NCBI RefSeq assembly: GCF_003324165.1
Contig: NW_025407843.1
Location: 186,001-250,000, forward strand
Direction: 5' to 3'
DNA: 64,000 bases
Origin: Naegleria lovaniensis
Taxonomy: Eukaryota > Heterolobosea > Eutetramitea > Acrasida > Naegleriidae
Part shown: one piece after another, positions 42,530-53,280 of the stretch
Layout of the letters: the number at the start of each line of letters is the position of its first letter
Numbering within the stretch: position 1 is the first letter of the stretch
Made by a program: the position numbers and the translations under genes
Notes under the pieces: generated by a model
Database searches by the model: none
What the model was told of the DNA's origin: nothing
What the model saw: only the letters and a program-made list of their open reading frames with translations

Positions 42530-44107
42530 ATGCATCAACTCAAAACCATCATTTTACGTGATGCCTGCTCTCGGAGCATGTTATTGCTCAAATCATCTTC
42601 GGCTTTTCAGTACAAGCGTATTCAGAGGAGTTTATTTAAAACAAATTCACGAATGATGATGAACAATTATGGGATTTCAGAGTCGATTGTACGTGAATTT
42701 TCATCAAATTGTAATTTCCGATACATTCATAATGATAATGGTGATGTGTTAACAAAATGTCCACTCAAATCATTGGATAATCATCACACTACAATTCCAA
42801 TCTCGATATATTTTCATTGGCCTTTCTGCCAATCGATTTGTTCCTATTGCGATTTCAATAGATACAAACGAGATTTATCATCCATTCAAAATTTAGATCC
42901 TCGCCATTCTGATAAAAATATTGGATATCAAATGATGAAAACCTATTTATTAATATTAGAAGATTTTAAACGACAAGTGAAAGTTTTAAATCCTCAACAT
43001 AACTATGAACTAGTTTCGATTTTCTTTGGTGGTGGAACGCCCTCAACCATGAATCCTCTCATGATGGAAGAATTAATTTCAAAAAGCATGGAAATATTCT
43101 CCACTTCAAGAGAAAAAGTTGAAATTTCAATGGAAGCAAACCCAACATCAATTGAGACTGAAAAATTATTAAATTTTCACAAAGCAGGTATAAACAGATT
43201 AAGTATTGGAGTTCAAAGTTTTGATAGCGACTGTTTGAAAACTCTAGGTAGAGAACATTCTGTGGATGAAGCATTGTATGCGATTGAGAGTGCTAAAAGT
43301 ATTTTTGGAAAAGATTCTCTTTCTATCGATTTAATGTTTGGATTACCACAACACAAGACAAATAGAACCATTTGGGAAAAGACTTTAGAAAAAGCACTCA
43401 GTTTGGATTTTTCACACATTTCTCTGTATCAATTAACGATTGAGAAGAACACAAAATTTTACAAACTCTTTAATGAAGAGAAAGATTTACCTAATGAAGA
43501 AGAATACAGTGACATGTATGATTATACCATTGATGCATGCCAAAGTATTGGATTAGAAATGTATGAGGTTTCCAATTTCGCAAAGCCTGGAAAAGAATGC
43601 AAACACAACATCATGTATTGGAGATCTATTTATGACTTTATTGGAATTGGACCAGGTGCTCACGGAAGATTAACCAACCATACGACACGACAACGTTATT
43701 CTACAGTACAGGTATTAAAACCTGAAGATTGGATTGAAAAAGCTTCGCTCGATTTTTCAGAAGCACGAAACTCTAATCCTACCTTACTGTTGGGAAATAT
43801 TAAGCAAGAGGCACTTTCTGAAATGCAACAAATTGAGGAGCTGTTCATGATGGGTCTACGAATGGCGAAAGAAGGGGTCAAAGAGAGCTCTCTCAAGTAC
43901 ATTAATTCTGGAATGACTTTTGAGAAGTTGTTCAGTTCCAATATGATCACTAGATTGATAGAACATGATTACTTGTCATTGATTGAAGAAGCAGATGGAC
44001 GAAGGATGGTAGCAACTAGAAAAGGAATTAATGTTCTAGATATTTTGCTAGGTACTTTGTTTGGTGAAACCCAAAGAATTAAACACACTCTGCGAGTACA
44101 GATCTAA
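42530..44107 (+). CDS. RSAD1: RSAD1/HemW-like radical SAM protein
   Basis: ATG 42530 follows an A-rich leader and gives 525 residues; in-frame ATGs further upstream would overlap the previous gene. The first about 80 residues are Arg/Ser-rich, fitting a mitochondrial presequence. The radical SAM cluster is FCQSICSYCDFN (Cys100, Cys104, Cys107, CxxxCxxC). Then come FFGGGTPSTM, EANPTSIETEKL, GINRLSIGVQSF, DLMFGLPQ, ISLYQLTIEKNT and FIGIGPGAHG. These are HemN/HemW-family motifs, and the SYCDF ending of the cluster fits HemW/RSAD1, proposed haem chaperones, rather than true coproporphyrinogen oxidase. Its 3' end overlaps that of the next gene by 29 bp. Confidence 0.88.
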   Translation: MHQLKTIILRDACSRSMLLLKSSSAFQYKRIQRSLFKTNSRMMMNNYGISESIVREFSSNCNFRYIHNDNGDVLTKCPLKSLDNHHTTIPISIYFHWPFCQSICSYCDFNRYKRDLSSIQNLDPRHSDKNIGYQMMKTYLLILEDFKRQVKVLNPQHNYELVSIFFGGGTPSTMNPLMMEELISKSMEIFSTSREKVEISMEANPTSIETEKLLNFHKAGINRLSIGVQSFDSDCLKTLGREHSVDEALYAIESAKSIFGKDSLSIDLMFGLPQHKTNRTIWEKTLEKALSLDFSHISLYQLTIEKNTKFYKLFNEEKDLPNEEEYSDMYDYTIDACQSIGLEMYEVSNFAKPGKECKHNIMYWRSIYDFIGIGPGAHGRLTNHTTRQRYSTVQVLKPEDWIEKASLDFSEARNSNPTLLLGNIKQEALSEMQQIEELFMMGLRMAKEGVKESSLKYINSGMTFEKLFSSNMITRLIEHDYLSLIEEADGRRMVATRKGINVLDILLGTLFGETQRIKHTLRVQI

Positions 44108-47100
44108 TTTGTTTGGCTGTTGGTCTTTCTGAAGGTTTCCAACTTAACATACTCACAACAAGGTCAATCAACTTTTGATTGTCTGTACCATGATTTTTCA
44201 ACTGTTCATTCACTCTTGACAGCATGTCTGTTTCTGACATGACGTGGAAGGATGTCTTTAAAAATTTTGAATCAGAAGTTTGAACAATTTCGTCACTCCA
44301 AAACACTTACCAAATCTCGAGTTAAAAGTTGATAAAACACAACTCCCAAACAGAAAATATCTGAAGCAAAAGAAAGTTCCTTATTCGAATGGGTAGCATG
44401 ATATTCAGGAATAAATACGTTATAGTGGAGTTGTTTTGGTAAGGATCTTTCCAATTCAACAATATCCGTAACATTGTCCAAAGCTTCCACCATGACATCA
44501 ATATTCTTCCAAGACGATAATTGATACAAGATATTCTCTGGGCATATTCCAAGATGAACCTTCTTTCGTTCATGAATGTGCACAATTGCATCACAACATT
44601 GCATCATGACATTTAGTGGAGGTGAGGTCGTGTCTACATTTCCTTGACTTGAACTATCTTTCGACTTAATAAAAGACAGCAAATTTCCTCCGTTTAGATA
44701 GGAGGTCACAATACCAAAGCTTTTGTCTTCACTAAATTCCTCAATTTTTTGCATGATATGTCGATGATGGAATTGATATTTCGACAACTTTTTCCAAATA
44801 AATATCATAAATCTTGCAGCAAGTAAACTTCTACTACTTACATGATTACAAAAAACTCCAAAATGCAAAAACACCAACACTAAAACCTCCTTATCATTAC
44901 TCTTTGTGTCAGCACATAAAAATCGAATACATGCATCCGATTCTGCATCCAACTTTCCAAGTATCTTATAACGTCCATTGAGTAATCCAAAGGTATAACG
45001 TTTTCGATCTTGATCTTTGGTTGGAGTCAATGAATCGCTCACAACTGGCAATGCAAGAAGTAATTGCTCGAGCTGTTTTTCCAATGTGAAAAATCCATCG
45101 TCTCGAAATGATTCCAAAATTCGTACCACTTGATGTGCTTGCGGTCTTAAAAAGATTTTTCGTTGAATCATTGAAATAATTAATCTCTGAACGAGAGGTG
45201 GAAATCCATTACCTTCTAGTACTTTACAAATTCTAGCATGAGCTGAAGATTGATTATTTCGAATGGCCTCATGAAAAAGGAATCGTTGACCATTAATAGT
45301 TAAATCTCTCTCGAGAGTCAATAATTCATAAATCACACAACCCAATGAGAAAATGTCACAAGCTTTGTCAATTAATACATTGGAGTCCATATACTCTGGA
45401 GCCATGGTCAGTGGAGTACCTTTACGACTGACACTCATTCTAGGATCCCATCGTGTCAACAGTCCAAAATCAGATATTTTACAAACGAGAGAACCAGTAC
45501 TATCAGAGTCAAGAAGAACGTTCTCACTCTTAAGATCTCTATAAATAAAGTTTTGATAATGAAGTTGTTCCATTCCCGATGCAATATCAATGGCAAATGA
45601 CAGCCACTCGGGATAGTAAGGCATGGAAGGATTGTTTTTGTAAGTATTGAGATGATCATAAAGAGTTCCATGTGGAATATAATTCATCACTACATTCAAG
45701 CCATAGTCATTAAACATTTCACCTTTTCTCTCGACAAACTTTTTCAATACGGTCACTAGATTTTTGTGGACTGAAAGTTTCATGACAAGATCTAAATGTC
45801 TATTAATTTCCTTAATTTTTTCTTGATCCATGACTTCATTGTATCGTTTGAGAGCAACAAAGGACATGGTCGTTCTGTCAAAACATTTAAATACAGAACC
45901 TTCAGCTCCTTCACCTGCTTTCTTTAACAAAATGTAGTGATTTCCAAAAACGGTCATGTTGGGTGGTTTCCATTTTGGTCCTTCATTGCTCAAGACATTC
46001 ATAACCAAATGTTTTAACAAGAGCAATGCTTTGTTTTCGATAGAAAGTTTGTTCAAATCTCTAATGAGAGAGACTGCTGAGTTTAACATGTGACTCAACA
46101 CAAAGTTTGATATTTGCTTTTCGTTAATTCTGAATAGTGTTGTTATTGTTGTTGATCATGAAAGTGTCAATGAATTATATAGTGTTGTTGTTGATCATGG
46201 AAGTAAAAGGGCAATAACTTACTTTTTGTTAGTAGAGGCATAACCAGAGAGACCTTCTTTTTGGAACAACTTGGACACAGATTCCTCAAAGGAAGTAAGT
46301 GTTGCTGAGAGAAGAATGTGATGTTCTGAATCCACATTAAATACTGATTTGGAAAGAATTTCCTTGTTGGACAGCATTTTGATTGCCAAACAAAGAGCTA
46401 CGGCTATAAATACAGTTTCTGCTTTGGCCACATAATTGAAAGCAGTTTGCTTTGATAAGAATCGAGAGACATCTTTACGATTCTCTCGAGTGATTGGTAA
46501 ATTCAGAATATTGTAACAATATTGTTTGAATTCTTCAAAGGTACTGGGCGTCATATTTTGAACGACATTGAATGTGTTGACAGCATCCATATCTGTATAT
46601 TTTGTCTGTTCTGCTATATAGCAATATAGCTCAATAATCCAAATGGTTAAATTAAAGTCAAAGGCATATTGAATTTGCTTTGGAAGAAAATGTGGCTTGA
46701 GTGAAGAAAAATATTGTTCTCTGATGTGTGTGCGCGTGTCGTCACTACTGCTCGATGGCTCAGCAATTGATTTATACAAATCAAATAAACTGTTGTAAAT
46801 GTCATAATTTTCTCTCTTGGAAAGCTCTTCTGAGTTTGAAATTATATTAATCTCCTTGTCTATCCAACACGCGATCATCCATGGTTAATTTTTCAATAAG
46901 TGATAAATGACTTACTATAGTTGTGAGAAATTAAATGACTGACTGCAATGAGTTTGCTAAATTCTTCAATTCCAAAAAATTCAGAGAGAGCCATTAGATC
47001 TTTTTCAACATTGTTTAAAAAAGCATCTTTCTGGTAAAATGTTAATTCATATTCTGATGAGCTAAATTCTCCTACAATTAATTTGTGAATAGGTTGGCTA

Positions 47101-49182
47101 TTTAAAAAGCTCACAAATAGTGAAGAAGATATTGTACTATTCGGTATTTGAATATAATTAGAATTTGCGTTGTGAAGTCCCATCGATGTTTTTAAATTCT
47201 CTGTGGCTTCAAAAAAAGTTGTTCCTCCAATAGTGGTCTTGGAAAAGGACTTTTCAAGTAAAGGATCGAAGGGAAGTTCTGAACAAGGGTCAAAGAAGTG
47301 ATGACATCCAAAAAGAACAGGTTTTGGTACTACAACTATTTCACCTGATTTAACTTCTTTGGATGACTTGGAGAATATATCTTGGAGATCGGATGCAGTA
47401 TGTGTATCTAAAAAGTGTAAAAACGCGTTATGAAGCAGTTGGAATCTATCATTGAAATATTTGTAAACTCCAATGGCTTTGGTCATTCCACAACTGAATA
47501 GATATCGGCCATGAGCTGCATGCAACCAGTAATGATTATACAGAATAAAAACATTTCAATTGGTATATACTTACAACTTTTAAAAATTCCGTCTTCCTCA
47601 ATGGTAACAATGGTATGCTCAATCAAGATTTGTTTTGGAATGTAGAATTCTGGTGAGCCGCCCGTTTGATAAACTCTCACAGATATCAATAATATACAAT
47701 TCAAAAATAAAGAGATAATTACCTTCCTGTTGTTGTTAAAAAGAAGCATTCACCTCCTTTGCAATAAATATCTTGTAGAGTAATGTCATTCTCTTTGAAA
47801 TATGTGAGCTCTTTAGGAGTGGTAAAATTTTTAGCAAATCCAATCCCAAAAATTCCATTTAAATTGTTTCCCAAGCACCATACCGTCTGGTAATCTAAGA
47901 TGAAAAGTGATGTTGTTTGGAAAATAAATTCATTCAGTACCTACCCTTTGCCAAGCACATTAACGTAACTCCGTTATCATCGCTACATGAAATTTTAACA
48001 ATTTCTTTTCCAAATAAACTAGTAATCACTCTAATGGTAAGAGTACTTGACACGACAGCACTTTGTGACTCAGTGAGAGTTGCAAAGAAAGGACCTGTGG
48101 TATCAGGATGACCAGCCACTAGAACAGTGCCTTCTAGGGTCAAAAAGAAGATGCAATTTTCTGTGTTGACAGCATCTCCAATACCGCTTGTAAGGTATGT
48201 CGAACTTTCAAGATATGGCATTTTTGGTTTTGTATCGTATGGAGCTTTTACATATAAATTTTCTCCACAAGCGTAGACCATGTTGTCTTCTGTTAAAAAT
48301 ACTGTTGATTGACGCAAAATGCATATCTTTTTGATTTCCTTGTTATTAAAATTGTGACGAAGTATTGATGGAACCACTGTTAATGGAAGGTTATGACCCA
48401 AACCTAATCGATAATGCTCATTACTTCCAGCAACCCAAATCAAAGAGTCTATTCCCATTTTATAAAATTAATGTAGAATTATTGTACGTACCGCAAACAA
48501 AGAATGTTGTCTCATATCGAGAATATATAGATTTAATTTTGGATACGTCCAATGTATCCAAATAATCCTTTTTCAATATCAACCTTACTGTTGATTGATC
48601 GTTAAGAGTGGGTAAAAGATGTTGGCCACAAAATTCGTCATGCTTCTTTGTAGAGACACAAAAAGAATATTTGCATTGATTGAGAGTATCAATCAGTGAT
48701 GATTTGCTATTTTCTTCATCATCCATAATTGAAATCTTTTTGGCATTTTCTTTCACTGCTTCGAACATGTAAATCACATCCGATTTCACAAACTCTTTTT
48801 CATGAACATCTTGCTGATCATTCAAAATTTCAGATTTGGCTGTCTCAACTTGTGGAGAGTTAAATCTATGGGCATTCGATCTATGTCTATTTGCTCTTCC
48901 GTTTATGTCAAAGTAATCTTCAGCACGTGATGCAGCCATGAATTCCACCATGGTCATTGCTTCCGATGAGGGTGATGACATGTTGCTCTTTGCGTCATGA
49001 GCGATCAAGTTATTCACAGAGGAGCTTTTTGATGATGATGTTGTTGCTGAAGTGTCCACAGCTAGCGTGTCATTATCACGGCCATTTTCATCTGCAGCGG
49101 GAGACCAGTTCCCGAAAAAATTTTTCATTTTTTTTGAAATGATTTTTTTGATTTTTGACGCGTGCAACGGTGCGTGTAACAT
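44079..49182 (-). CDS. RCC1-repeat / protein kinase / pseudokinase fusion
   Basis: Eight exons: 49182-48492, 48448-47945, 47894-47723, 47675-47575, 47515-46916, 46859-46223, 46129-44311 and 44255-44079. All have GT..AG introns of 43-93 bp with matching phases and give 1566 residues. A Ser-rich N-terminus of about 200 residues is followed by RCC1-type repeats from about 230 (SLIWVAGSNEHYRLGLG, NMVYACGENLYVKAP, TVWCLGNNLNGIFGIG, GRYLFSCGMTKAIGVYK) and a helical region. A first kinase domain covers about 960-1240 (GEGAEGSVF, VALKRY, YRDLKSENVLL, DFGLL, APEY), with all catalytic residues kept. A second kinase-like domain to about 1560 has HLGICPENIL where HRDLKPEN is expected, so it is probably inactive. 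An alternative ATG lies at 49128. Confidence 0.82.
46135..46205. repeat. Short direct repeat inside an intron
   Basis: Within the last large intron of the RCC1-kinase gene, TAGTGTTGTT...GTTGATCATG(A/G)AAGT occurs at 46135-46165 and again, shortened, at 46180-46205. It is probably a replication-slippage duplication. Confidence 0.55.
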
Positions 49183-49328
49183 TCAGTCCAGATCAAGTAA
49201 GGTAATTGGTTGTTCCTCATTATTGTTCTAATAACACATCCCTGTATTTTTAAGGTTGGAATTTTCTCATTGAAAAGAGAGGTATTGTGTTTTTGTAAAA
49301 AATAAGCCTTTCTGTAATAACAATTTAA

Positions 49329-50752
49329 ATGAAGACAAGCGATCAAGCAAATCGAGCTCGAAAACATTTGTTGCGAGAGGATGATGGCTTGATGAATACC
49401 CTTCGCGCTCGAGCAATTCAAAAGAGGAATGAAGAAGAACAGTTCTCTTCTTGCTCGCCGGTTGACTATTTTCTGGTTCCCGACTTTAGAAACCCTTGGA
49501 ATTCAAAAACATATCACCTTCCAACGATCATGAGGTAGGTCATCATGTACTTTCATTTAGATCACTCTCAAGCAAACATACCAATTTGTTATTAACCCTT
49601 AAAGCTTGTTGAGTCAAATGAAAGTTCAAAATTATGAAATTACAATGTTCGAAGAAGACTCTCTTGTAACGAAGGAAATGCTTGACCTTTCTCTGCCCAG
49701 AGGCGGCAATCAGCAAGAACCTATTTCAACTGTGTTCAAATTTGAGTTGGATAATTTCCAAAAATGATACACATTCTTGGAACGAAGGAGGCTATTTAGC
49801 TGGTATTGATGTGATGGTGGGTCATGAAGTCAATAGATGCAAATCTTGGATGAAAAACAAGAACTTGGATAAGTTTCTTGTTCTAGACAAGAATCAACAA
49901 ACCTTGGATTCCTTCCTTGCCGATGTTGTAAGTTCAAACTGTTTTTACCTTCTTAATCCCTTCCTCAATATCAGAAACGAAAGTTGCACTCAGAGAGTCA
50001 TACCGAAGAGCCCTCTCCAATGAAAATACAGAGTCAAGAGAAGAAGCAAAAACTGAATCACATCTCTCCAGACTCGTCGTTCACAACAGAATCAGCAGAT
50101 CCTGTTGTTTCTCAGCATAATGATAAAAACGCCTCTCCTCAAAAGAAGCAGCCACATCCTTACTTGAAAAGAGTGAGAGAGGCTCTGAAGAATGTCAGAA
50201 ACAAGAGACCTGAAGTTTTGAGCGTCCTCCTGTCCCCAATGATGACGAAGAGAATTTTACCCTTCTTACACTCGACGCCAAGTCGTCTCTAAAATGTTTG
50301 CTTCATCTTCGATGCATTAAAAATGCAAGCACTCCATCTACGAACTGACAAGCATCGGCAACACTTTCTTCAAATCAAACCCTACCTCTACAATTCATTC
50401 GTAATCAATCAAGGCACAGGACGTTGTCCTGTACTCTCGGATATTTTAATGCTTTGCTTTTCTTCTTCAAAACCGGAAATCAGGCAACACGTTTGCCAAG
50501 TTCACAAAGAAAGATTAAACCAATGTATTGAGTATGAAATGGAAATAGAGTACGTAGAAAATTAATAAGCAAAATTAATAATGATGATCAAAAATTCCAA
50601 GATTTGAAAAGCTAATAGACTCTTCTTGTAAAAAGCAATATAAAAATGTAGAAAATAATTCCGAGAACCCAACACAATTAAAAAGCGCTTACAACACACT
50701 GATAGACTGCATGAGGGCTGAAATTGGCAAGCACCGCAAAGTCAAACAATAA
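49329..50752 (+). pseudogene. Frame-disrupted multi-exon gene, unknown product
   Basis: ATG 49329 starts exon 1 (to 49534); an intron at 49535-49604 leads to exon 2. Within exon 2 the frame ends at an A5 run near 49759-49763, but coding character continues at once in another frame (NDTHSWNEGGYLAGIDVMVG) to a donor at 49928. Exon 3 starts at 49975 in phase. A second change occurs near a T4 run at about 50215-50220, after which ERPPVPNDDEENFTLLTLD is open. Around 50300-50450 several frames alternate. The last part is sound: a GTACGT donor at 50550, a 52-bp intron, then FEKLIDSSCKKQYKNVEN and a stop at 50750-50752. Either a decaying gene or local sequence errors. No family recognised. Confidence 0.5.
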
Positions 50753-50836
50753 TCGTTTTTCGATGAAATGATACATCCATAACTGTGGTTGTAAAATGAT
50801 TACGATCGATTACATCACGTAAAACTAGAACAAAAA

Positions 50837-52657
50837 ATGTCATCATCAATATCTGATGAGAATGAAGCCCAGAACATGGAAATATTAAACCATCCGCTAA
50901 TAGTTGAACACAATGGTCAACAAGAATCCAATCATCACAACAAAAATTCTAATTTGAACAATTCTTGCGAAGCGAGTGTCAGCAATCATGACATCACAAA
51001 ATTAAACAAAAGCGAAACAGAAATTTTGATTGCATTGAACGAACATTCCGATAGGTTGCCCAATGAAAAACAATCAAGTCAACACGAAGAAGTCACCTTT
51101 TCTCATCCGTTGACTTCAAATTTGAAACTAGTTGAGGACCATCCAATAACCACAGTGGATGGACATGATTTTTACGAAGTTGATTTAGGAAAAGCAATGG
51201 CAGTCGAAGATCACAACTTACAGCCCAGTGTTGCACAGTCAATCGAAAATGATGACCAACACAAGATTTTGGAAAAAAACGAAAACACCTCGAAAGTTCA
51301 CTCATTTTCTACCATTGTTGATCATCCATTGAGCCAGCCTCTGAGTAAAAATAATGATGACGAACATGATTCTAACAAGCCCCAACAAAAAACTTCTCAA
51401 CCACACCAAAAAGAAAACCAAACACTTCCCAGCCCACAATCCGCAAATTCCATTTTTGTCTCATCATTTAAAGCAACACCTCGATATACTGTCGATCTTG
51501 ATATAGAACCAAGAGAAAGATGGAAACACATTGTACATGATTTCATGAGGCCATTGAAGCTTCTTTCACAATATCTTGACTCGATCTTTTCAGAAGAAGG
51601 TGAATTTGCTCCAAGCATGACTGACATTATCAGCCAAATTCACACACCATATTTTCTTGAAGAAGAAATGTGGGGAATTGCTGACATTACTAAAAGTATT
51701 GGATTGAGATATGACTTGATATTCCAATTCAATGTGTCATACAAACATTTTTGTTTGGAGAGCTCAGTTGCTTTCGAAGAATATGGATATAATGGAATAT
51801 TTCAAATGAGACACATGAATTTTGAAGAAAAGCTTGCAAGTATTTTGAGGCATTTAGTGATTGATGTTGATTTTATTAGAAGTGGAAGGCTAGTATTTCG
51901 AACAACTACCATGCTACCCCTTGTTGGTATTTCTAATGGACTCCGAAATAGCTCAAAAAAGCAAAGTGGTACTCTAGACAATTCTCAATATTTTGATTGT
52001 GGTTCTTACTCGCTCTCACTGATTCAGAGAATAACCAATGATGGATTAATTGGAGACATTGCTAGCTGGTTCTCCACCATTATGTCATTTTGGCCAATCG
52101 ATTTTCTTATTAGACATGTCATTCAAGAATTTGAGAATTTTAAGGAGGCTCTCAACGAGCTCAAAAATAGTTATACTACAACACCCTTTTATTTGCTCAT
52201 GTGCTCAACAGACAATAGCGTTTTACTCACACGAGGTAGAACTACACAAGAAAAAACTCTCTTACTACACCAAAGTAGCAGCTTGTTAACAGAAACTATT
52301 GAGCTCGAAGAACAAGCCCAACGTCGATTCATTGTCCAATGTGAAACAGACTGGTTTTGTGAAGACGAAAAATTAATTGCAAAAGATGTTAGAAAACAAC
52401 AACTGACTGACTTTCTTTACAAAAATTCGCCTAAACGAAGGCAACCACGTGATCCATCACCAAAACATGAACCAGAGCTGCCGAGCAATCTTCATTTGGT
52501 CGAATATTCTCTGAGGTGCTTGTGTAAACCTTATATACTGACACCAGGCACTCTCTATCAGCAAGTTATTAATGCAAGCGATGGACCACTCTTTTTCTCA
52601 CGTATTTACATTGCTCCTTCAACAACGTCGACACCTCCATCCTCATCAAGAAATTAA
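50837..52657 (+). CDS. NAAA / acid-ceramidase-like hydrolase
   Basis: A 606-residue intact frame with an ATG at 50837. The first about 210 residues are disordered, rich in His, Asn and Gln, with repeated HPL/HPI motifs. From about 213 comes PRYTVDLDIEPRERWKHIV, then PYFLEEEMWGIADITKSIGL, then NVSYKHFCLESSVAF with a candidate nucleophile Cys306, FQMRHMNFE, and later RRFIVQCETDWFCED. These follow the order of NAAA/acid ceramidase: PRY(V)INLD.PP..RW, EE..GIA, Cys nucleophile, R.(L/M)(D/N)F, VQT..D.W. That family hydrolyses N-acyl amides in lysosomes after self-cleavage before the Cys. The absence of a signal peptide here is unusual. Confidence 0.75.
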   Translation: MSSSISDENEAQNMEILNHPLIVEHNGQQESNHHNKNSNLNNSCEASVSNHDITKLNKSETEILIALNEHSDRLPNEKQSSQHEEVTFSHPLTSNLKLVEDHPITTVDGHDFYEVDLGKAMAVEDHNLQPSVAQSIENDDQHKILEKNENTSKVHSFSTIVDHPLSQPLSKNNDDEHDSNKPQQKTSQPHQKENQTLPSPQSANSIFVSSFKATPRYTVDLDIEPRERWKHIVHDFMRPLKLLSQYLDSIFSEEGEFAPSMTDIISQIHTPYFLEEEMWGIADITKSIGLRYDLIFQFNVSYKHFCLESSVAFEEYGYNGIFQMRHMNFEEKLASILRHLVIDVDFIRSGRLVFRTTTMLPLVGISNGLRNSSKKQSGTLDNSQYFDCGSYSLSLIQRITNDGLIGDIASWFSTIMSFWPIDFLIRHVIQEFENFKEALNELKNSYTTTPFYLLMCSTDNSVLLTRGRTTQEKTLLLHQSSSLLTETIELEEQAQRRFIVQCETDWFCEDEKLIAKDVRKQQLTDFLYKNSPKRRQPRDPSPKHEPELPSNLHLVEYSLRCLCKPYILTPGTLYQQVINASDGPLFFSRIYIAPSTTSTPPSSSRN

Positions 52658-52845
52658 CAAGCTACCGCGATGTGCGCCCAGCCTTATTAATAAATAAGGC
52701 AAAATACGCACCCAAAAAAAACAGCTGTACTACAGTTGCATTGAAGTTTTCTGGATCGTCTCTTACGGTTATCATCACGACGACGGTTATTATTGTTAAT
52801 ATTCATTGCCAGCCATTCATTGAACACACATGAAACGAAATTGCC

Positions 52846-53280
52846 ATGGGATCTGTTCTTTGCGTTTCGGTTCAAGTTCATAGCGAATATTCTGTTTCAC
52901 CTCGAGAACAGATAAAAGCAAAGTATAAAACCACAGTGAAGGATGTTTGCATTTTCAAATATCCCAATGGACAACGAGAGATTGAATCCTTCCTCGCCAA
53001 ACCTCACCATGTTGCCTTGCTCGAAGACTCTGCGTCAGGAAAATCCATTCAAATCAATATAAGACATGCTCGATCTCATCGAATATTGGTGGCAGGATCC
53101 TCTTTCTGTTCTTCCAAATGCACTACAACAACAAAACCCTGGCCTATTGATTGCGTTGGTCGTTTGGTTTTTGAAAGAACCACAAAGAACAATAAAGGGT
53201 TGATCACCACAGAGAGCCAAGCGGACGTTGTTCGAACAGCAAAAAAATGGGTAATTCATTGGAACATCAGTCGGCCATGA
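52846..53280 (+). CDS. Small protein related to the two following family members
   Basis: A 144-residue frame with an ATG in a good context (GCCATGG). It contains KSIQINIRHARSHRILVAG, which resembles VVKLAFRHARRDKPTILYIA in the next gene and FVKFALRHKRRDSPTLLYIP in the minus-strand gene at 56806. It may be a separate short gene, or the first exon of the next gene. A 20-nt GT..AG stretch at 53250-53269 would join the two frames in phase (K-K-W to S-A-M). It starts MGSVLC, with Gly2 and Cys6 that could carry lipids. Function unknown. Confidence 0.5.
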   Translation: MGSVLCVSVQVHSEYSVSPREQIKAKYKTTVKDVCIFKYPNGQREIESFLAKPHHVALLEDSASGKSIQINIRHARSHRILVAGSSFCSSKCTTTTKPWPIDCVGRLVFERTTKNNKGLITTESQADVVRTAKKWVIHWNISRP

